A stretch of 64,000 nucleotides of DNA from assembly GCA_001414485.1 (NCBI GenBank), contig LLEY01000070.1, positions 62,001-126,000 of the forward strand, given 5' to 3'. The first letter of the stretch is position 1. Each line of letters opens with the position of its first letter. Position numbers and translations under genes: made by a program. Below the pieces are notes generated by a model. The model saw only the letters and a list, made by a program, of their open reading frames with translations. It was not told where the DNA came from and searched no databases. This document shows, piece by piece, positions 49,401-63,120 of the stretch. This DNA is from Calycina herbarum. Its lineage: Eukaryota; Ascomycota; Leotiomycetes; Helotiales; Pezizellaceae.

Positions 49401-52128
49401 TAAGAGATATATTAGAGAAGTTTTATAATAACTTATAAAAGTAAATTCTTAGTTAAAACTCTTGAAATACAAGTTTAGAGTAACTTAAACACTTTTCCTA
49501 GAATAGGTATTTAGCCTAGGAAAAATAGAAATAGATCTAGTAAAGATCTAAGATATTTTAAACTAGAAATTACTAGAGAATATAAAAGATATACAGTTCT
49601 TTCTTAGATTTATAAACTTTTACTATCTATTTATATAAGATTATATAAAGATTACTAAACTAATGTTAGTACTAGTTAAGAAAGCTATTAAGTTTATATA
49701 GAGTAAATAGGTAAAGAATACTTTTTAGAAAATTAAAGTAAAGTTTATAGAAAAACCTATTCTATACGATTTCGATATAGATAAACCTAGTATAGTTAAA
49801 ATAGACGCCTTAGACATAGTAGTAGGTGCGATTTACTTATAACTAAATAATAAGAGAAAACTTATACCTATTATATATTATTCTAAAATATTTAACTTAG
49901 TATAATAAAACTATAGTATCTTCGATAAGGAACTGCTTACTATAGTATTAGCTTTAGAATACTAGAGAATTTATTTATAGCTAGTAAAATACCTAGTTAT
50001 AGTTTTATCTAACTATAAGAACCTTAGAACGTTTATAACAACTAAGGAACTTATAATAAGATAATTAGCTAGATAGTTAGAGATATTAGAAGGATTTGAT
50101 ATTATTATTTATTATATAAAGGAAACGTTAAATACTCGAGCTAATACTCTTAGCTAGAAACCTAGATATAAGAGAAACAAGGAGTATAAGAAGATTACGA
50201 TCTTAAAAACTCTTAAGAATAGAGACTTAGTACCTACTATATATAAGATAGTAGTAATAAACAACATCTAGATAGATAAAATTTAAAACATATATAAAGG
50301 TTATAACTAGTATATAAAAGGGAAATTATAGGTTCCTAGCTTATATATAAAGGAATTTATATAAGAATACTATACTATACCCGCTTATAGTTACTAAGGA
50401 ATTCAAAGAACCTTCTAAAGGATAAGATAATACTACTATATTAATCAGTTATCTACGATAGTTAAAGAAGTAATAGTAGAATATAATACCTATACTAGGA
50501 ACAAGGCTTCCTACTATGCTCCTTATAGACAGATAAACACTACTCTAATACTATAAATACCTTAGAGATTAATATCTATAGATTTTATTATTAAACTATT
50601 AAAATCTAAAGATCTAATAATAGGAGTTAAGTATAACTCGATCCTAGTTATTATAGAACGACTTACGAAATATATAATTTTAGTAGTATATATAGAGTTA
50701 AGTATAGCTAAGGAATTAGTATTCGTATTCTTTAAGGAAGTAGTCTTAAGATATAGACTATCTAAAGAAATACTCTTAGATAGAGATAAACTCTTTACCT
50801 TAAAATTTTAAATCGCTCTTATAAAACGATTAAGTACGAAGAGAAAGCTCTCTATAGCTTTTCACCTTTAAATAAATAGAAGAAATAAACAGATAAATTA
50901 AGTAGTTAAAACATACTTTTGTTATTATATAAACTACTAGTAAGATAACTAGGTAGAACTGCTACCCTTAACATAGTTTACCTATAACAGTTTAGTAACA
51001 GAAATAACACTTATTATACTATTCTACGCTAACTTTAGGTATAAGTTATTAATATATTAAGAACTACTATCTATAACTATTAATAACCAACTTGCTTATA
51101 TTTAAGTCTTAAGGATTAAGAGTCTATATAAAGAACTTATAAAGGACCTATAATTTATAGTAGAAAGAAATATACACTACTATAATAAACAACGTAGTTA
51201 GGAGCTAATACTAAAAGAGAGGGATAAAGTCTACTTAGTATAAAAGAATATTAACATAAAAAGACTAAGTAATAAACTAGATTATAAAAAACTTAGACTA
51301 TTTAAAATCAAACGTGTTAAAGGACCTTTGAATTATAAATTAGTACTACTAAAGATAATAAACATCTACCTAGTATTCTATATATTCTTACTCGAACTAG
51401 TACTACTAGGAGTACTACTAGCTCTATTCATAGAAATTTAACTAGTAAACTTAAACGCTAAATATAAAGTCGAGAGGATTCTTAACTATAAACTTATTAG
51501 AGGATAAGTTAAGTATTTAATTAAATAGTTAAATTACCTATACTTAGAAAACACTTAGGAACTAAAAGGCAACCTTAACTATTGTCTAGAGAAACTTCAG
51601 AAGTTCTACTAATAAAACCTAGGGCTGCCTAGAATTTAGGACTAGGATTAGACAGGGATATATCATCGGAAAGTACCTGTTTAATAAAAGAAGCTATTTC
51701 GAAGGTAGGAAACTAGGCAGAAGAAGACTCGGGAGGAGGACTCGAGAGAGGAGGACTCGGAGGAATAATAGGAAATCGTTTATATATAGGGCTAAAGAAG
51801 AATCGATACATAGGTTTTCGAGGTCTAAGGACAGGAACGACGAGATAGCTAGAGCTATCGTAGAACCTTTTTAACCGGATATACTTAGAACAGCGAGAGG
51901 ATTTAGAGAGCTCTAGAAGACATCGACGGGACTGTTTATAACAAAAAGAACAAGTCTTAGCTAGACGCTACGTGGTTTCGATCTGTATAGTAAGAGCTAA
52001 ACGCTCTTTTCGTTTAGTATATAAAGAGGACATGTTTGTATATAAGAGAAGGTCGATATCTTTTCAAGATAAATGTATTTTAGGTTCATATTCTAGCGTA
52101 GGGACACGCTAGGCTAAGAAGGGGATAG
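46434..52128 (+). mobile_element. RIP-degraded gypsy chromovirus body (family 1, second forward copy)
   Basis: It is colinear with 37240-43087: the gag start at 46468 is open for 62 codons with a near-identical reading, then zinc-knuckle region, protease, RT, integrase and a chromodomain tail (about 51470-51610, with YLIKWLNYLYLEN). About 510 bp of AG-rich 3' leader follows, different from the first copy's 3' region. All frames are broken by RIP. Confidence 0.85.
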
Positions 52129-52590
52129 TGTTACGAATTACGTGTTAGTACGTAACGAAGTGAAGTTTAGGCGACGCTCTAATAGGACGAGCACTATTAT
52201 AACCCTGAAAGGAAGAAAGGATTGAATATAGTAAGATATACAATCCTAGGATCTTATTACAGTTATATCACGTGACTCGGTTAGGAGCAGTCAGGTAATA
52301 GAGTCCAGTTTTAAGGAGCCTTAGAAATAGAGTCGGACTCTATCTTCGAGACTCCTGCTAAGAAGGACTCTAATATAAACGAAGGTTCTATATAAGACTA
52401 GCACGTCTGCTATTTAGATAGGAGCTTCGTACTCAACTTTAGTTATTAATCTTATTATCTTATTTAACATCTTTGATATAAGTAACGAGTTCACTTCTAA
52501 GTAAACAATCCATCGCGTCTATACTTCTTACCTATATACTAACCTTCGAGACTTAGTCACCTTTGTTTAGTTCGTTTGAGTTTCGTTATA
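52129..52590 (+). repeat. Gypsy family-1 LTR (U3 beta), 462 bp
   Basis: It starts TGTTACGAATTACGTG and ends GTTTCGTTATA. The U3 matches 6394-6856, not the LTR at 45970 on the other side of the same body. No matching 5-bp duplication is seen (GTCTG before 45970, TAAGG after 52590). Confidence 0.8.
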
Positions 52591-55500
52591 TAAGGCTTCT
52601 AGTAGCTTGTTTTAAACTGCTCTAGAACCTTTATAAGTAGATAGTACCCTAGTCTTCTCTATTATAAGTAAGTCTACTATAGACGAAAACGCTCGCTTAC
52701 GAGCTAAAGTTAAGTCGCTATAAGCGCTTTTAGACTATAATACTTTATTATAGTCTATAACTAACCTAGATAACCTTCTCTCTAGCCGAGAGTTCTCGTA
52801 GTTACTTTAGAAAGCTATAGCCGACTTCTTCTATTCTCGATATAGTTTCTCTAACAGCTCCGCTTATAAATTTTAAAATAGCGAGAAACTTAAGAATAGT
52901 ACTTCTCTATCGTATAAGGCCTAGCGTATTATCCTAGCTAGTAAAATAAGAAAGAACGTCTTTAAGAACGAATAAGATAAACTTACGTTTATCTTCCTTA
53001 CTACTTCTAAAGTAGTATAAAAACACCTCGAGTCTTAAATAGATTTTAACTCTTCTACCTCGTTTATAGACGTTACTAAGATACTTATATATCTAGATAT
53101 CTTATTTATAAATAGTAACGAAACTATAGAAGCTTATAAGCTCTTTCGTAAACTCTTAATATAAGAAGACGAGACTTTTACTACTTTTAAAGCTACTTTT
53201 CTAAGTCTTATAACTACGGCTTATATCCTATTAAGCGAGTAGCTAGAGGATCTTTACTAGAAGCTTACGCTAACGCTTTAAGTAAGTCTTTCGCTAGTTT
53301 ATATCTTTCTAACAACCTTTACCTAGTTATATAACTACTGTTACTCTATCTACTAAGATATAGTAACGATTAAGAAACGTCTTATAGCTCGCTATAACCA
53401 CCGCCTACCTACTAGAGGTCTCTCTACTACTTATAGATTAGCTTACTAACTTCTAGCTCTCTATACTACTATTAGTTATTCGCTAGTTATAAACTATAAA
53501 GCTACTTTCCTCGCTTATAAGAGTATAACTCCTACTAGAGATATAGCAGACGTTCTTTATATAACAGACGTGCTTTAGATAAGACTTAGAATAAACAATA
53601 CTCTATTCTTAGAACAAAAGACGAGAAGAGTAGAAGAGCTCGAGAGAACCGGGAACTAAATACAAGTTATCCGCGCTAGTGCGTGCGCTAGTACTAGCGT
53701 GTATCTAAGCGAATATATAATATCTAGTAGCCCTCGTAACTATAACCGTTACACTTTACTATAATTATAATAAAACCAAGTATTATACGAATAAATACTC
53801 TTTTTCTTATAAACTCTCTATAGCTATTAAGCTACTATAGAAAGAAGTCGAGGGTTCGTAAGCGTCTAGCGAAGAATCAGCTAATAAGGAACTTATCTAT
53901 AAGAACCCGGGAAAAGAACCGCTCTAAAGTAAGTCTCCTCTTTAGAGTAAAACGAACTTAGATCTTAATCTCTTAATCTAAGTTATATAATAGATAGAAA
54001 AGCTTTTATAACTATATATACTTTAATTAAAAATAGATATACTTTTAATACTACTAGACTTATTAATACTAGAGTAAACGGATAGTTATTTATTAACACA
54101 GCTTTAGCTAACTAGTTAAGTTAATATTATAGACAGACTACGGAAGAGCTATCTTATATAATATCAATTACAGGTTTTAATAGATATAAAGAGCTAGCGA
54201 TTACTCGTGTTATTCGCTTAATACTAAGTATTAATAGACGACAGTTTACTAATACTCTCTTTCTAATTACTAATATTAGTAGATATAATATTATTATTAG
54301 TCGTCGATAGCTTATAAACGTAAACGTAAAGTTAGCGGTTCGTAGCTATAAGATTAAGTAGCTAGAATCCCTTTCTCTAGCCTATCGATTCGATTACTTA
54401 GTATCTATTACTAGGGAATCGATAACTGTCTCTCTACTAGACCTCTAGGCTTAGAAGGATATAGAGTACCGCGACCTTTACTAGAAGGCTATAGAAAAAC
54501 CTATATTAATTTACTCGATACTATCTCGAGGCTAGGGCTAGTACTAACGTTAAACCCCGCTACCAGTTACTATCGAGGACATTCTAGACGAAAGTTTTTA
54601 ATAAGACCTCGTCTCTACTAGGAACGGAATATAGGTTCTTATCTCTAACCGCTAGTAACGTCGTCGGTTCTTCTTAGGAAAACGGTTAAAAGCAGCTATA
54701 AGCTCGCTTATAGAAGACTTGCTTACGGAAGACTCGCTTACGAAGCTTATAAACACCTATAAACCTACGGAAGACTTCGCTATTAATATCTATTATATTA
54801 GAGCTACTGCTTTTTAACTTAACTTTTAAAAACGCGATAACGAAGTCTTTACTACTAGCTTATAAGAGATCGATTATACTCTTATAGACAGGTTATATAT
54901 AGAGCTTTCTTCTATAGATTATACTTTAGATAAACAACTAGTAGAATAGAACCTTTACTAGGAATATACGATATTTAAGAATATCTTTTCTAAGAGAGCT
55001 TTAGACGAGCTTTCTCTACTATAGAACTAAGTTAACTATAGAATCGAGCTTATAAGTCTAAATACCCTCTTATATAGCCTACTATATAGAATAACAACCG
55101 GGGAACTTCTAGCTATTAAGTAGTATATTCTCGATAACCTTAATAAAGAGTTTATTATTCCTAGCTACGTCTCTTTCGCTTCTCTAGTACTGTTTATAAA
55201 GAAGCTAGACAGAAGCTTATAGCTTTATATCGACTACTATAAACTTAACATTCTTACGTATAAGGACTAGTACTCTCTTCTACTAATTAATAAAACTCTT
55301 ATACGAATTACTAGTACTAAAATCTTTATAAAGCTCGATATTCGTTAAGCTTTTAACTATATTTAAATAGATCTAAACTCTAAAGAGCTTATAACCTTCT
55401 AGACCTACTATAGTATATTTAAATATAAGATATTACCTTTTAGCTTAACTAACGGTTCTACTATATACTAGAGATATATAAATAACGTTCTTATAAAGTA

Positions 55501-57224
55501 TCTTAATAACTTCTATATAGCTTATCTTAATAATATTCTTATATACTCTAATAATAAGCTTAAACACGTTAAACACGTCTATAAAGTCTTAGAACAGCTC
55601 TATAAAGCTAGACTATAAGTAGATATTAAGAAGACACAGTTCTATATTACTTATATAAAGTACCTTGGTTTTATTATCTCTATAGACGAAATCGAGGTTA
55701 ACTCTAAGAAGATCTTTATAATTATTTTCTAGAAATATCCTAGTACTATTAAGAGTATCTAGTTCTTTCTAGGTTCTTACAACTTCTACTAACGTTTTAT
55801 TTAGAATTATAAACAGATTACTTATCTACTAAACTACTTTATAAGTAAGAAAGTACTATTTAATTTCAACTTAGACTATAAGAAGGCTTTTAATACGTTA
55901 AAAGAAGCCTTAGTTACTACACCTCTCTTATACTATTTTATAGCTGATTTAGAGACTATAGTAGAGACTAACGCTTCTAACGAAGTAATTACAGCTATAA
56001 TATTTTAACGTATATCTGAAACTAAACTATAAAGATCTATAGAGTACTTCTTAAAGATAATAAACTCTACTAAGCTGAATTATCAAATCTACGATAAGAA
56101 GATATTAGCTATTATCTACTCTTTTAGAGAATAGCGAGCGGATCTTACTTAAACTAGCGGTAAGCGAGATAGGCAGAGTTTCTATTAGAATTATACTTTA
56201 TAATTACATTTTAAGCTAGTAAGTAAAACGAAAAAATAGACACGCTAATACGCCGAGAGTAAGACGTTAGCTCGTAGAATAACCTAAAAACGTCTATAAG
56301 ATAATAAACCCTACTAATATCTAATTAGTTAGATCTACGTATTACTACTTAATTAGAACCTTCTATAACGCTAGCTCTAGTTATCTTAGAACCTTTGCTT
56401 AACCTTATTAACTAGTTACTTACTACTAACTATAACTCTTTAGACTTAGAAGAAGACTAGACGAAAACTACTTATAAAGACTAGAACTAGATAATAGAGA
56501 ACAGATTACTTCTTTAGTAAAAGAGACTCGTAGTTCTAGATTAAGAAACCTTATAAATAGATCTAATCTATAAAGCTTACGTATAAGTTTCTATAGCTTA
56601 TCTTAGACAGACAAAGATAGTAGCTATCCTCGCTTATAGATACTAGTAGAAAGGTTTATAGACGTCTATAGAAACCTATATTAGTAACTATAGAGACTGT
56701 TAACGTACTATAGCACCTTATAACTATAAACCTAGCTTTTTACACCTGTTACTAGTTCTAAAGCGTCTCTAATAATATATTACTATAGACTATAAGTCTT
56801 TCTATACTAATAAGCAAGGTTATAATACCTTATAAGTAGTTATAGATCGTCTAACTAAGTAATTATTCTCGATCCCCTATCTAAAGATAGTTATAGTACG
56901 AGATATAGCTTAAATATACGTTATATAGATATATTAAACCTATAACTATCTATAAAGTATTATTTTAGACTATAGACTATAGTTCGTCTCTTCTTTCTAG
57001 TCTAAATTCTATAGAATCCTTAGTATAAATCTTAAGCTATCTACTACTTTCTACTCTTAAACTAACGAATAAACTAAAATAATAAACTAATAGAATAATT
57101 AACGTCTATAGCCTTTTATTAGTTACTACTAAGATAACTAGAGCGAACTTGTCTCTATTTTAGACTACGCCGAGCTTACGCTTCTATATAAGAGCCTAGG
57201 AAGGCTTTGGCTCTTTAAAGTAAT
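52591..57224 (+). mobile_element. Second Ty3/gypsy family, body, RIP-degraded
   Basis: The RT core is readable near 55165-55270 (SFASLVLFIKKLDRSLW, then LYIDYYKLN), with gag and protease upstream and RNase H and integrase to about 57170. The sequence differs from family 1 throughout. Its 3' LTR follows at 57225. The 5' LTR is missing; a family-1 LTR (52129-52590) stands in its place. Confidence 0.75.
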
Positions 57225-57740
57225 TATTAAAATAGTTACGTAAGAGAGCAGAAGGCAGAAGTCAAGGGTATAAATTATATATATATATATATGTATATAT
57301 ATGTATATGTGTGTATATATGTGTATATGTCCTAGGTAGACGTCCTAGGGCCTAGTTATATATATATGTGTACAAAGGACTCTTTTGTATATACGTATAC
57401 GGAATACGTATATAGTGTACAAAGGCCTCTTTGTATATACGTATTCGGAATACGTATACGGTGTATAAAGGACTCTTTGTATATACGTATTCGGAATACG
57501 TATACGGGGTATAAAGGACTCTTTATATATACGTATACGGAATACGCTATAAAACGCCACTTCTGTAAACGGAATACGTATACGGAAGTATATGTAATTA
57601 ATATATAAAACTTAACACGTTGCTCTAGAGTGCTCTAGACACATCAGAACCGCGAGGTTACGTGGTATTCTGACTAAGCTTAACTTTTAGGTCTATATAC
57701 ACTTAAGCACTTATGTCTAAGTATACTAGATACTAATATA
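57225..57740 (+). repeat. Family-2 LTR with internal palindromic tandem repeat
   Basis: It starts TATTAAAATAG (TGTTAAAATAG in its partner), then a TA/TATG-rich stretch, GTCCTAGGTAGACGTCCTAGG, and about four units (57366-57560) each holding the palindrome TACGTATTCGGAATACGTA or a variant with TATACGGAATACG. It ends near GATACTAATATA. The reverse partner is at 60552-61083. Confidence 0.75.
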
Positions 57741-58479
57741 TTATTATAATTATCTATATAAATTATACGACTTTTACCTCGCTAATCCAGCCCGCGCTAG
57801 TCTACTAAAAGCCTTACAAAGCTAGATACGAGCGTAGTAGAACGGTATAGACGATTACGACTATCTTACTAATAACTTAGTTATAATACAAAGCTTATAA
57901 ACAAGCTTTTTCAAAAGAGAGAGGTAATATTACAGCGCTGGTTTATAACCTAGAAGAATATATATAATACGACGTAATACTACGTAATACTACGTAACCT
58001 CGGTAATTACCTCGAGATATATAGATCTATAACAAGAGCTATAATAAGAGCTATAGCGAGATCTCAGCTTCTTATAACTATAACGAAAGCTATAGCGAGA
58101 TCTTAGCTATACGTAATTCTAGCTCTTTATAGCTCGTACGAGATTTCAGCTTCTTATAGCTTATACTTACTTAGTAACCCCTTTTCTCTAGATATATAAC
58201 CTACGTTACCTTCGTAGATAGAACTATAGCTTTAAATTCTCGTATTTATATATATATACTTTTATACCTTTACCTTTAGTTATAGTTTATAATATAAAGC
58301 TAAGTTTTATAAACTTCTTAATAACTTTTTAGAGCTATTTATACAGCGCTTGTTTTAAGCTATATAAGAGCTTCTTAAGCTTTAGGAATCCTTATTAAGT
58401 CTAAGTTTCTAGATAGATAAGATAGAAGTAATCTAGGAATTAGTAGTATATATCTTTCTTAAGATTAGAGTAGATAAAG
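57741..58479. other. AT-rich repeat debris
   Basis: Repeated phrases such as AGAGCTATAGCGAGATCT and GCTTCTTATAACTATAACG occur at 58030-58150. Part (about 58140-58400) resembles the LTR-like sequence at 1-644. No gene. Confidence 0.5.
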
Positions 58480-58935
58480 TGTTACGAATCATAGTTACGT
58501 AGTAAGTAGTCTAGACAGCGCTCTAATAGAATAAGGTATAATATCTAGAGGATAGAAGGTAATATAAGAGGGAATTAGTAATATAGAAGGTATTTAAGGG
58601 TTTTAGGATCTTACTATTATAAGACTATTAGAAGTTATATATAGTTATGTAATATAATCGTCTATATCGCTCTAATCGCTCTAATCGCGAGCGATATAAG
58701 CGATATAGATAATATACTTAGAGAACGAAGGTTCTATATAAGACTAGTATATCTGCTATTAGATAGAAGCTTCGTACTTAACTTTAGTTATTAATCTTAT
58801 TATCTTATTTAATATCTTTAATATAAGTAACGAGTTTACTTCTAAGTAAATAACTTATCGCGTCTATACTTCTTATCTATATACTAACCTTCGAGACTTA
58901 GTTACCTTTGTTTAGTCTGTTTAAGTTTCGTTATA
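58480..58935 (+). repeat. Gypsy family-1 LTR (U3 alpha-like), solo, 456 bp
   Basis: It starts TGTTACGAATCATAG and ends GTTTCGTTATA. What follows is the middle of pol rather than a leader, so this is not the 5' LTR of the adjoining fragment. Flanks TAAAG and TAGAA differ only by transitions and could be a RIP-altered target duplication. Confidence 0.7.
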
Positions 58936-60480
58936 TAGAAGGGAATTATTAATTAGTAAACCTATTCTAATGAAAAGTAATATTAAAGGATACTACTTAG
59001 ATATATAATTTAATATTATTAAAATAGAAAGTAAGAAAGTAATACTTAGTATATTATAGATTTAAGAATATAATCTAGATATTAACTAGAAGGATTAAAT
59101 AATAACCTTTAGTTAATATAAATATATAGGTTTATATTTATAACTATAAGACTAGAACGAGGTTAACGCTACCTCTTCTAATATACTAGAATATCTAGCC
59201 TAGAGTCCTTTATAGGTTAGTAAGACAGCTGATAACGAAATACCTATATAGTATAGAGAATTTAAGGCTTTGTTTAAAAACCTAGAAGACTTATAAGCCT
59301 TACTAGAACACTGCTTATAGGATTATAAGATTAAACTAAAGAAGAGTTATAACCTTAAAAAGTAGAAGCTTTAGTTATATAACTAGAAAAATCTATAGAG
59401 ATTAGAAAGTTATATAAAGAAAAGTATTAAGAAGAGATATATTAGGAAATCTAAGTTACTAATTATCTTAAATATACTTATTATTAAGAAAAAAGACAAC
59501 CTAGATAGAAGAGTATATATTAATTACTAAGAAGTAAATTATACTATAGTTAAGAACGCTTATCTATTACCTAGTAGCTAGTACTTATAGAATAAGTTAG
59601 GTAAGGTAGTACGATTTATAAAACTAGATTAATAAAACGCTTATAAACTGATATAAATAAAAGTTAGTAACGAATAGAAAACAGTATTTACCTTACTATT
59701 AGGCTTCTACGAATATATAGTTATGCTATTTAGACTATATAATATACTAGCTATATACTAGAGATAAAATAATAAAATTTTAAGAGGTCTTCTAGAGATA
59801 ATAGTAATTTATTATCTAGATAATATTCTAATCTTCTTAGAAGAAGAAGAGGAATATAAGAGATATATAAGAGAAGTTCTATAATAACTACTTAAGATAG
59901 ATTCCTATCTTAAACTTTTAAAATACGAGTTTAGAGTAACTTAGACACTTTTTCTAGAATAGGTGTTTAGCTTAGAGAAAATAGAAATAGATCTAGGAAA
60001 GATCTAGAACGTTCTAAACTAGAAATTACTAGAGAATATAAAGAATATATAGTCCTTCTTTAAATTTATAAACTTCTACTATCTATTTATTAAAGACTAT
60101 ATAAAGATTATTAAACTAATATTAGTACTAGTTAAGAAGACAATTATATTTATATAGAATAAATAAGCTAAGAACGCTTTTTAAAAAATTAAAGTAAACT
60201 TTATAGAAAAACCTATTTTATATAATTTTAACGTAGATAAGCCTAGTAAAGTAGAAATAGACGCCTTAGATATAGTAGTAGGTATAATTTACTTATAACT
60301 AAATAATAAAGAGAAGCTTATATCTATTATATATTACTCTAAAATATTTAATCTAGTATAACAGAACTATAGTATTTTTAATAAAGAATTACTTATTAAA
60401 GTACTAACTCTAGAATACTAGAGAATATACTTTTAAAGAGTAAAATATCTAGTTATAGTTCTAACTATAATAATATATAA
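58936..60480 (+). mobile_element. Family-1 gypsy pol fragment (protease end to RNase H)
   Basis: It matches 39290-40830 and 48480-50000 closely, beginning at the end of the protease and ending in RNase H. It is truncated on both sides and full of RIP stops. Confidence 0.8.
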
Positions 60481-60551
60481 ATAAATAGTATAAATATAAG
60501 AGATTAAGTGTAATTAATATCTAAAGAAAATACTTTATTATAAACAATTTA

Positions 60552-61083
60552 TATATTAGTATCTAGTATACTTAGACATAAGTATTTAAGTGTATATAGA
60601 CCTAAAAGTTAGGCTTAGTCAGAATATCACGTGACCTCGTGGTTCTGATGTGTCTAGAGCACTCTAGAGCAACGCGTTAAGTTTTATATATTAATTACAT
60701 ATACTTCCGCATACGTATTCCGTTTACAGAAGTGGCGTTTTATAGCGTATTCCGTATACGTATATATAAAGAGTCCTTTGTACACTATATACGTATTCCG
60801 AATACGTATATATAAAGAGTCCTTTATACACCGTATACGTATTCCGAATACGTATATACAAAGAGTTCTTTATACATCGTATACGTATTCCGAATACGTA
60901 TATATAAAGAGGCCTTTGTATACTATATACGTATTCCGTATACGTATATACAAAAGAGTCCTTTGTATACATGTGTATATAACTAGGTCCTAGGACGTCT
61001 ACCTAGGACATATACACATATATATATATATAATTTATACCCTTAACTTCTGCCTTCCGCTCTCTTACGTAACTATTTTAACA
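60552..61083 (-). repeat. Family-2 LTR, inverted copy
   Basis: Its reverse complement starts TGTTAAAATAGTTACGTAAG and follows 57225-57740 closely, with five palindromic units instead of four (60724-60993). Together the two make inverted arms around a 2.8-kb middle. Confidence 0.8.
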
Positions 61084-61399
61084 CCTTCTTCTCTAGGTTA
61101 TTTAATTTAAGGTTTAGTAGTAGACGTTTATAAAGAGTAGTATAACTGTTTATTCAAAGTCGAAGTATAGATTTAAGAATATTATAGATTTTTATAGTAG
61201 ACCGACGACTTAGCTTTTTAGCTATATAGATAGCCTCGATAGCTAAGATAATTCGTACTTCTTACGTTTAAATTTCTATTTAAAGCGGTTGAGAAAACAC
61301 GTGTTAAAGTTAGAGTATAGTTAGTAAAGGAAAAGTACGTAGAGTACTAATATACGTAGAGTACTAATAAACCACGTTATACTCTCTAATATATTATTA

Positions 61400-61900
61400 G
61401 TAAAAGTTAGTAAATCCTTAGAATAATTAAACGTCTTTAACGTTCTTTAGTAATTTCTATTTTTCTAGAGAAGATCTTATAAATAAGAAAGGTAGTTTAG
61501 GTTACTTTAAATTCGTACTTTAAAAGCTTAAAATAAGAGTCTATAGTAGTAAGCCTTTATAAGACTTCTTTAATATACCTCTTATATTCTTCTTTAAATT
61601 TAGAGAATATAAGAATATTATCTAGATAATATATAATAGTTACTTCTAAAAGATTCTTAAGTATTTTATTATTCTATCTCTAGTAGATAGCTAGTATATT
61701 AGTTAATCTAAATAATATTACTATATATTTATAGAGACCTAATAGTAAGAAGAATACTATCTTCTATTTTTTCTCTCGCTTAATCCTTATTAAGCTAAAG
61801 GTATTTTATTAGTCGAGTTTTTTAAATTTCTTAGCTTTTCTAATCTTATCTTATAAGTACTAGCCTTCTAATACTAGATAAGCGTTCTTAACTATTATAT
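61400..61900 (-). mobile_element. Gypsy RT relic, reverse strand, left part
   Basis: The sequence follows 2780-3290 (family-1-like RT on the reverse strand) but is clearly diverged, so it belongs to another copy or family. It is interrupted at 61901-61914 by the LINE-like insertion and continues at 62891. The stretch 61084-61400 is similar AT-rich debris. Confidence 0.65.
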
Positions 61901-62890
61901 TATTAACGTCTTAAAAGAAGACTATTAAAGATAGAAAAGGCGATACTATGCTCTTAGAAAGCGAGACAGGAGTAGAAAGGAAAGTAGGAAATAGAGAGAG
62001 AGAGGTTCGAGTATAACGCTACGCTCGAAGAATAGAGAAAGCGTCTAGAAGCCTAGAGAAAAAGAACTTAGAAGAAGAACCCTACGCGGTATATAGAAGT
62101 GTTAGACGAGGTAGACCTCGACGATTATAAGCTATAGAAGGTATATAAGAGACTTGCTAAAGCAAAGAGCTCGCTACTTATATAAGCACGAACAGGAGTA
62201 ATAAGGCTTAACGCCTTCCTCTTCTTAAGAAGAGTACTAGACTAGCTTATACTATAGTATATATACGTAGATAGTAGAGAGATAGTAGAGTACCTTATAC
62301 TGTTTTACTACGAGATTCTATAGAAGAGAGAAGCGCTTATAAGAGCTCTTAGAAAGCGGATTAGAGATCTTAGAGAGCTAAGAGAGGCGCTAGCGAATAG
62401 AAAGCTAGCGCCGAGGATTACTACTTAGCTACTAGGGCTAGGAAGACTCTAGAAGTATAGGCTCGCGCTAGAATTACTAGAGGAAGATAGAGAGAAGAAT
62501 AAGAAGGAGGTAAGAGAGAGAGAGGAAGAGGAGAAAGCAGCTAAGGCGTGTCGAAAGATAAGACCTAGGCTTAGATAGTTCTAAGAAGACGCTTAAGAAG
62601 TGCTAGAGACAGTAGATATACCCGCGGCCCTTATACTACTAATAAACGCTTTAGCAGTTAAGTACTTTAACCTACTACCTTTTATATTACTAAGTTAGAG
62701 AGACGAGCTCTAAATAGACAGTAGTAGAACTCGGAAGAGAGAGTCGTACGCTCGAGAGAAAGCTTAAGAAGCGACGGAGAACGAGCTAAAAGGCTTTATA
62801 AACTAGAATAGAAGATATACTACTTACTCTTAGAGCTTAGTCTACGGCCTACGTAGCGTAAGAATAATAATAATAATATTAACGTCTTAA
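61901..62890 (+). mobile_element. LINE-like (Tad-type?) retroposon insertion with 14-bp target duplication
   Basis: The direct repeat TATTAACGTCTTAA stands at 61901-61914 and 62877-62890. The 962 bp between end in an (AAT)n tail just before the second repeat, as for target-primed insertions. The inside, read through RIP stops, is Arg/Glu/Leu-rich and resembles the far C-terminal region of Tad-type LINE proteins (REALIRALRKRIRDLRELRE, then LAPRITTWLLGLGRL). No RT is present, so it would be a 5'-truncated copy. A SINE or other retroposon is the alternative. Confidence 0.65.
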
Positions 62891-63120
62891 TAGTTAATAT
62901 AAACTCTTCTATTTAGATCGTCCTTCTTATATATAATAAGTATATTAGAGACAGCTAGCGAGTCTGATTTTTAGATATATCCTTTTTAAATTCCTTTCTA
63001 TATATACTTCTTAAGAAGCTATAGGTTTCTCTAATTATAAAGTTAAAGCTTCTGCTTCTTAAGATTATAACTCTCTTTTAATTAATCTTATAATTCTATG
63101 GTTAATATTTAGAAAGAGCA
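62891..63120 (-). mobile_element. Gypsy RT relic, reverse strand, right part
   Basis: It continues the match to about 3290-3530 directly after the target duplication of the LINE-like insertion (for example ATTTAGATCG). Confidence 0.6.

Noticed and set aside
57345..57608. Open frames on both strands with repeated Tyr/Arg/Ile motifs (also 60724-60993)
   Set aside because: They are translations of the palindromic tandem units in the family-2 LTR; open on both strands for that reason alone.
57225..61083. A single DNA transposon with long terminal inverted repeats
   Set aside because: The arms are LTRs of a gypsy family whose body adjoins the left arm, and the middle is a family-1 pol fragment plus a solo LTR; separate insertions explain it.
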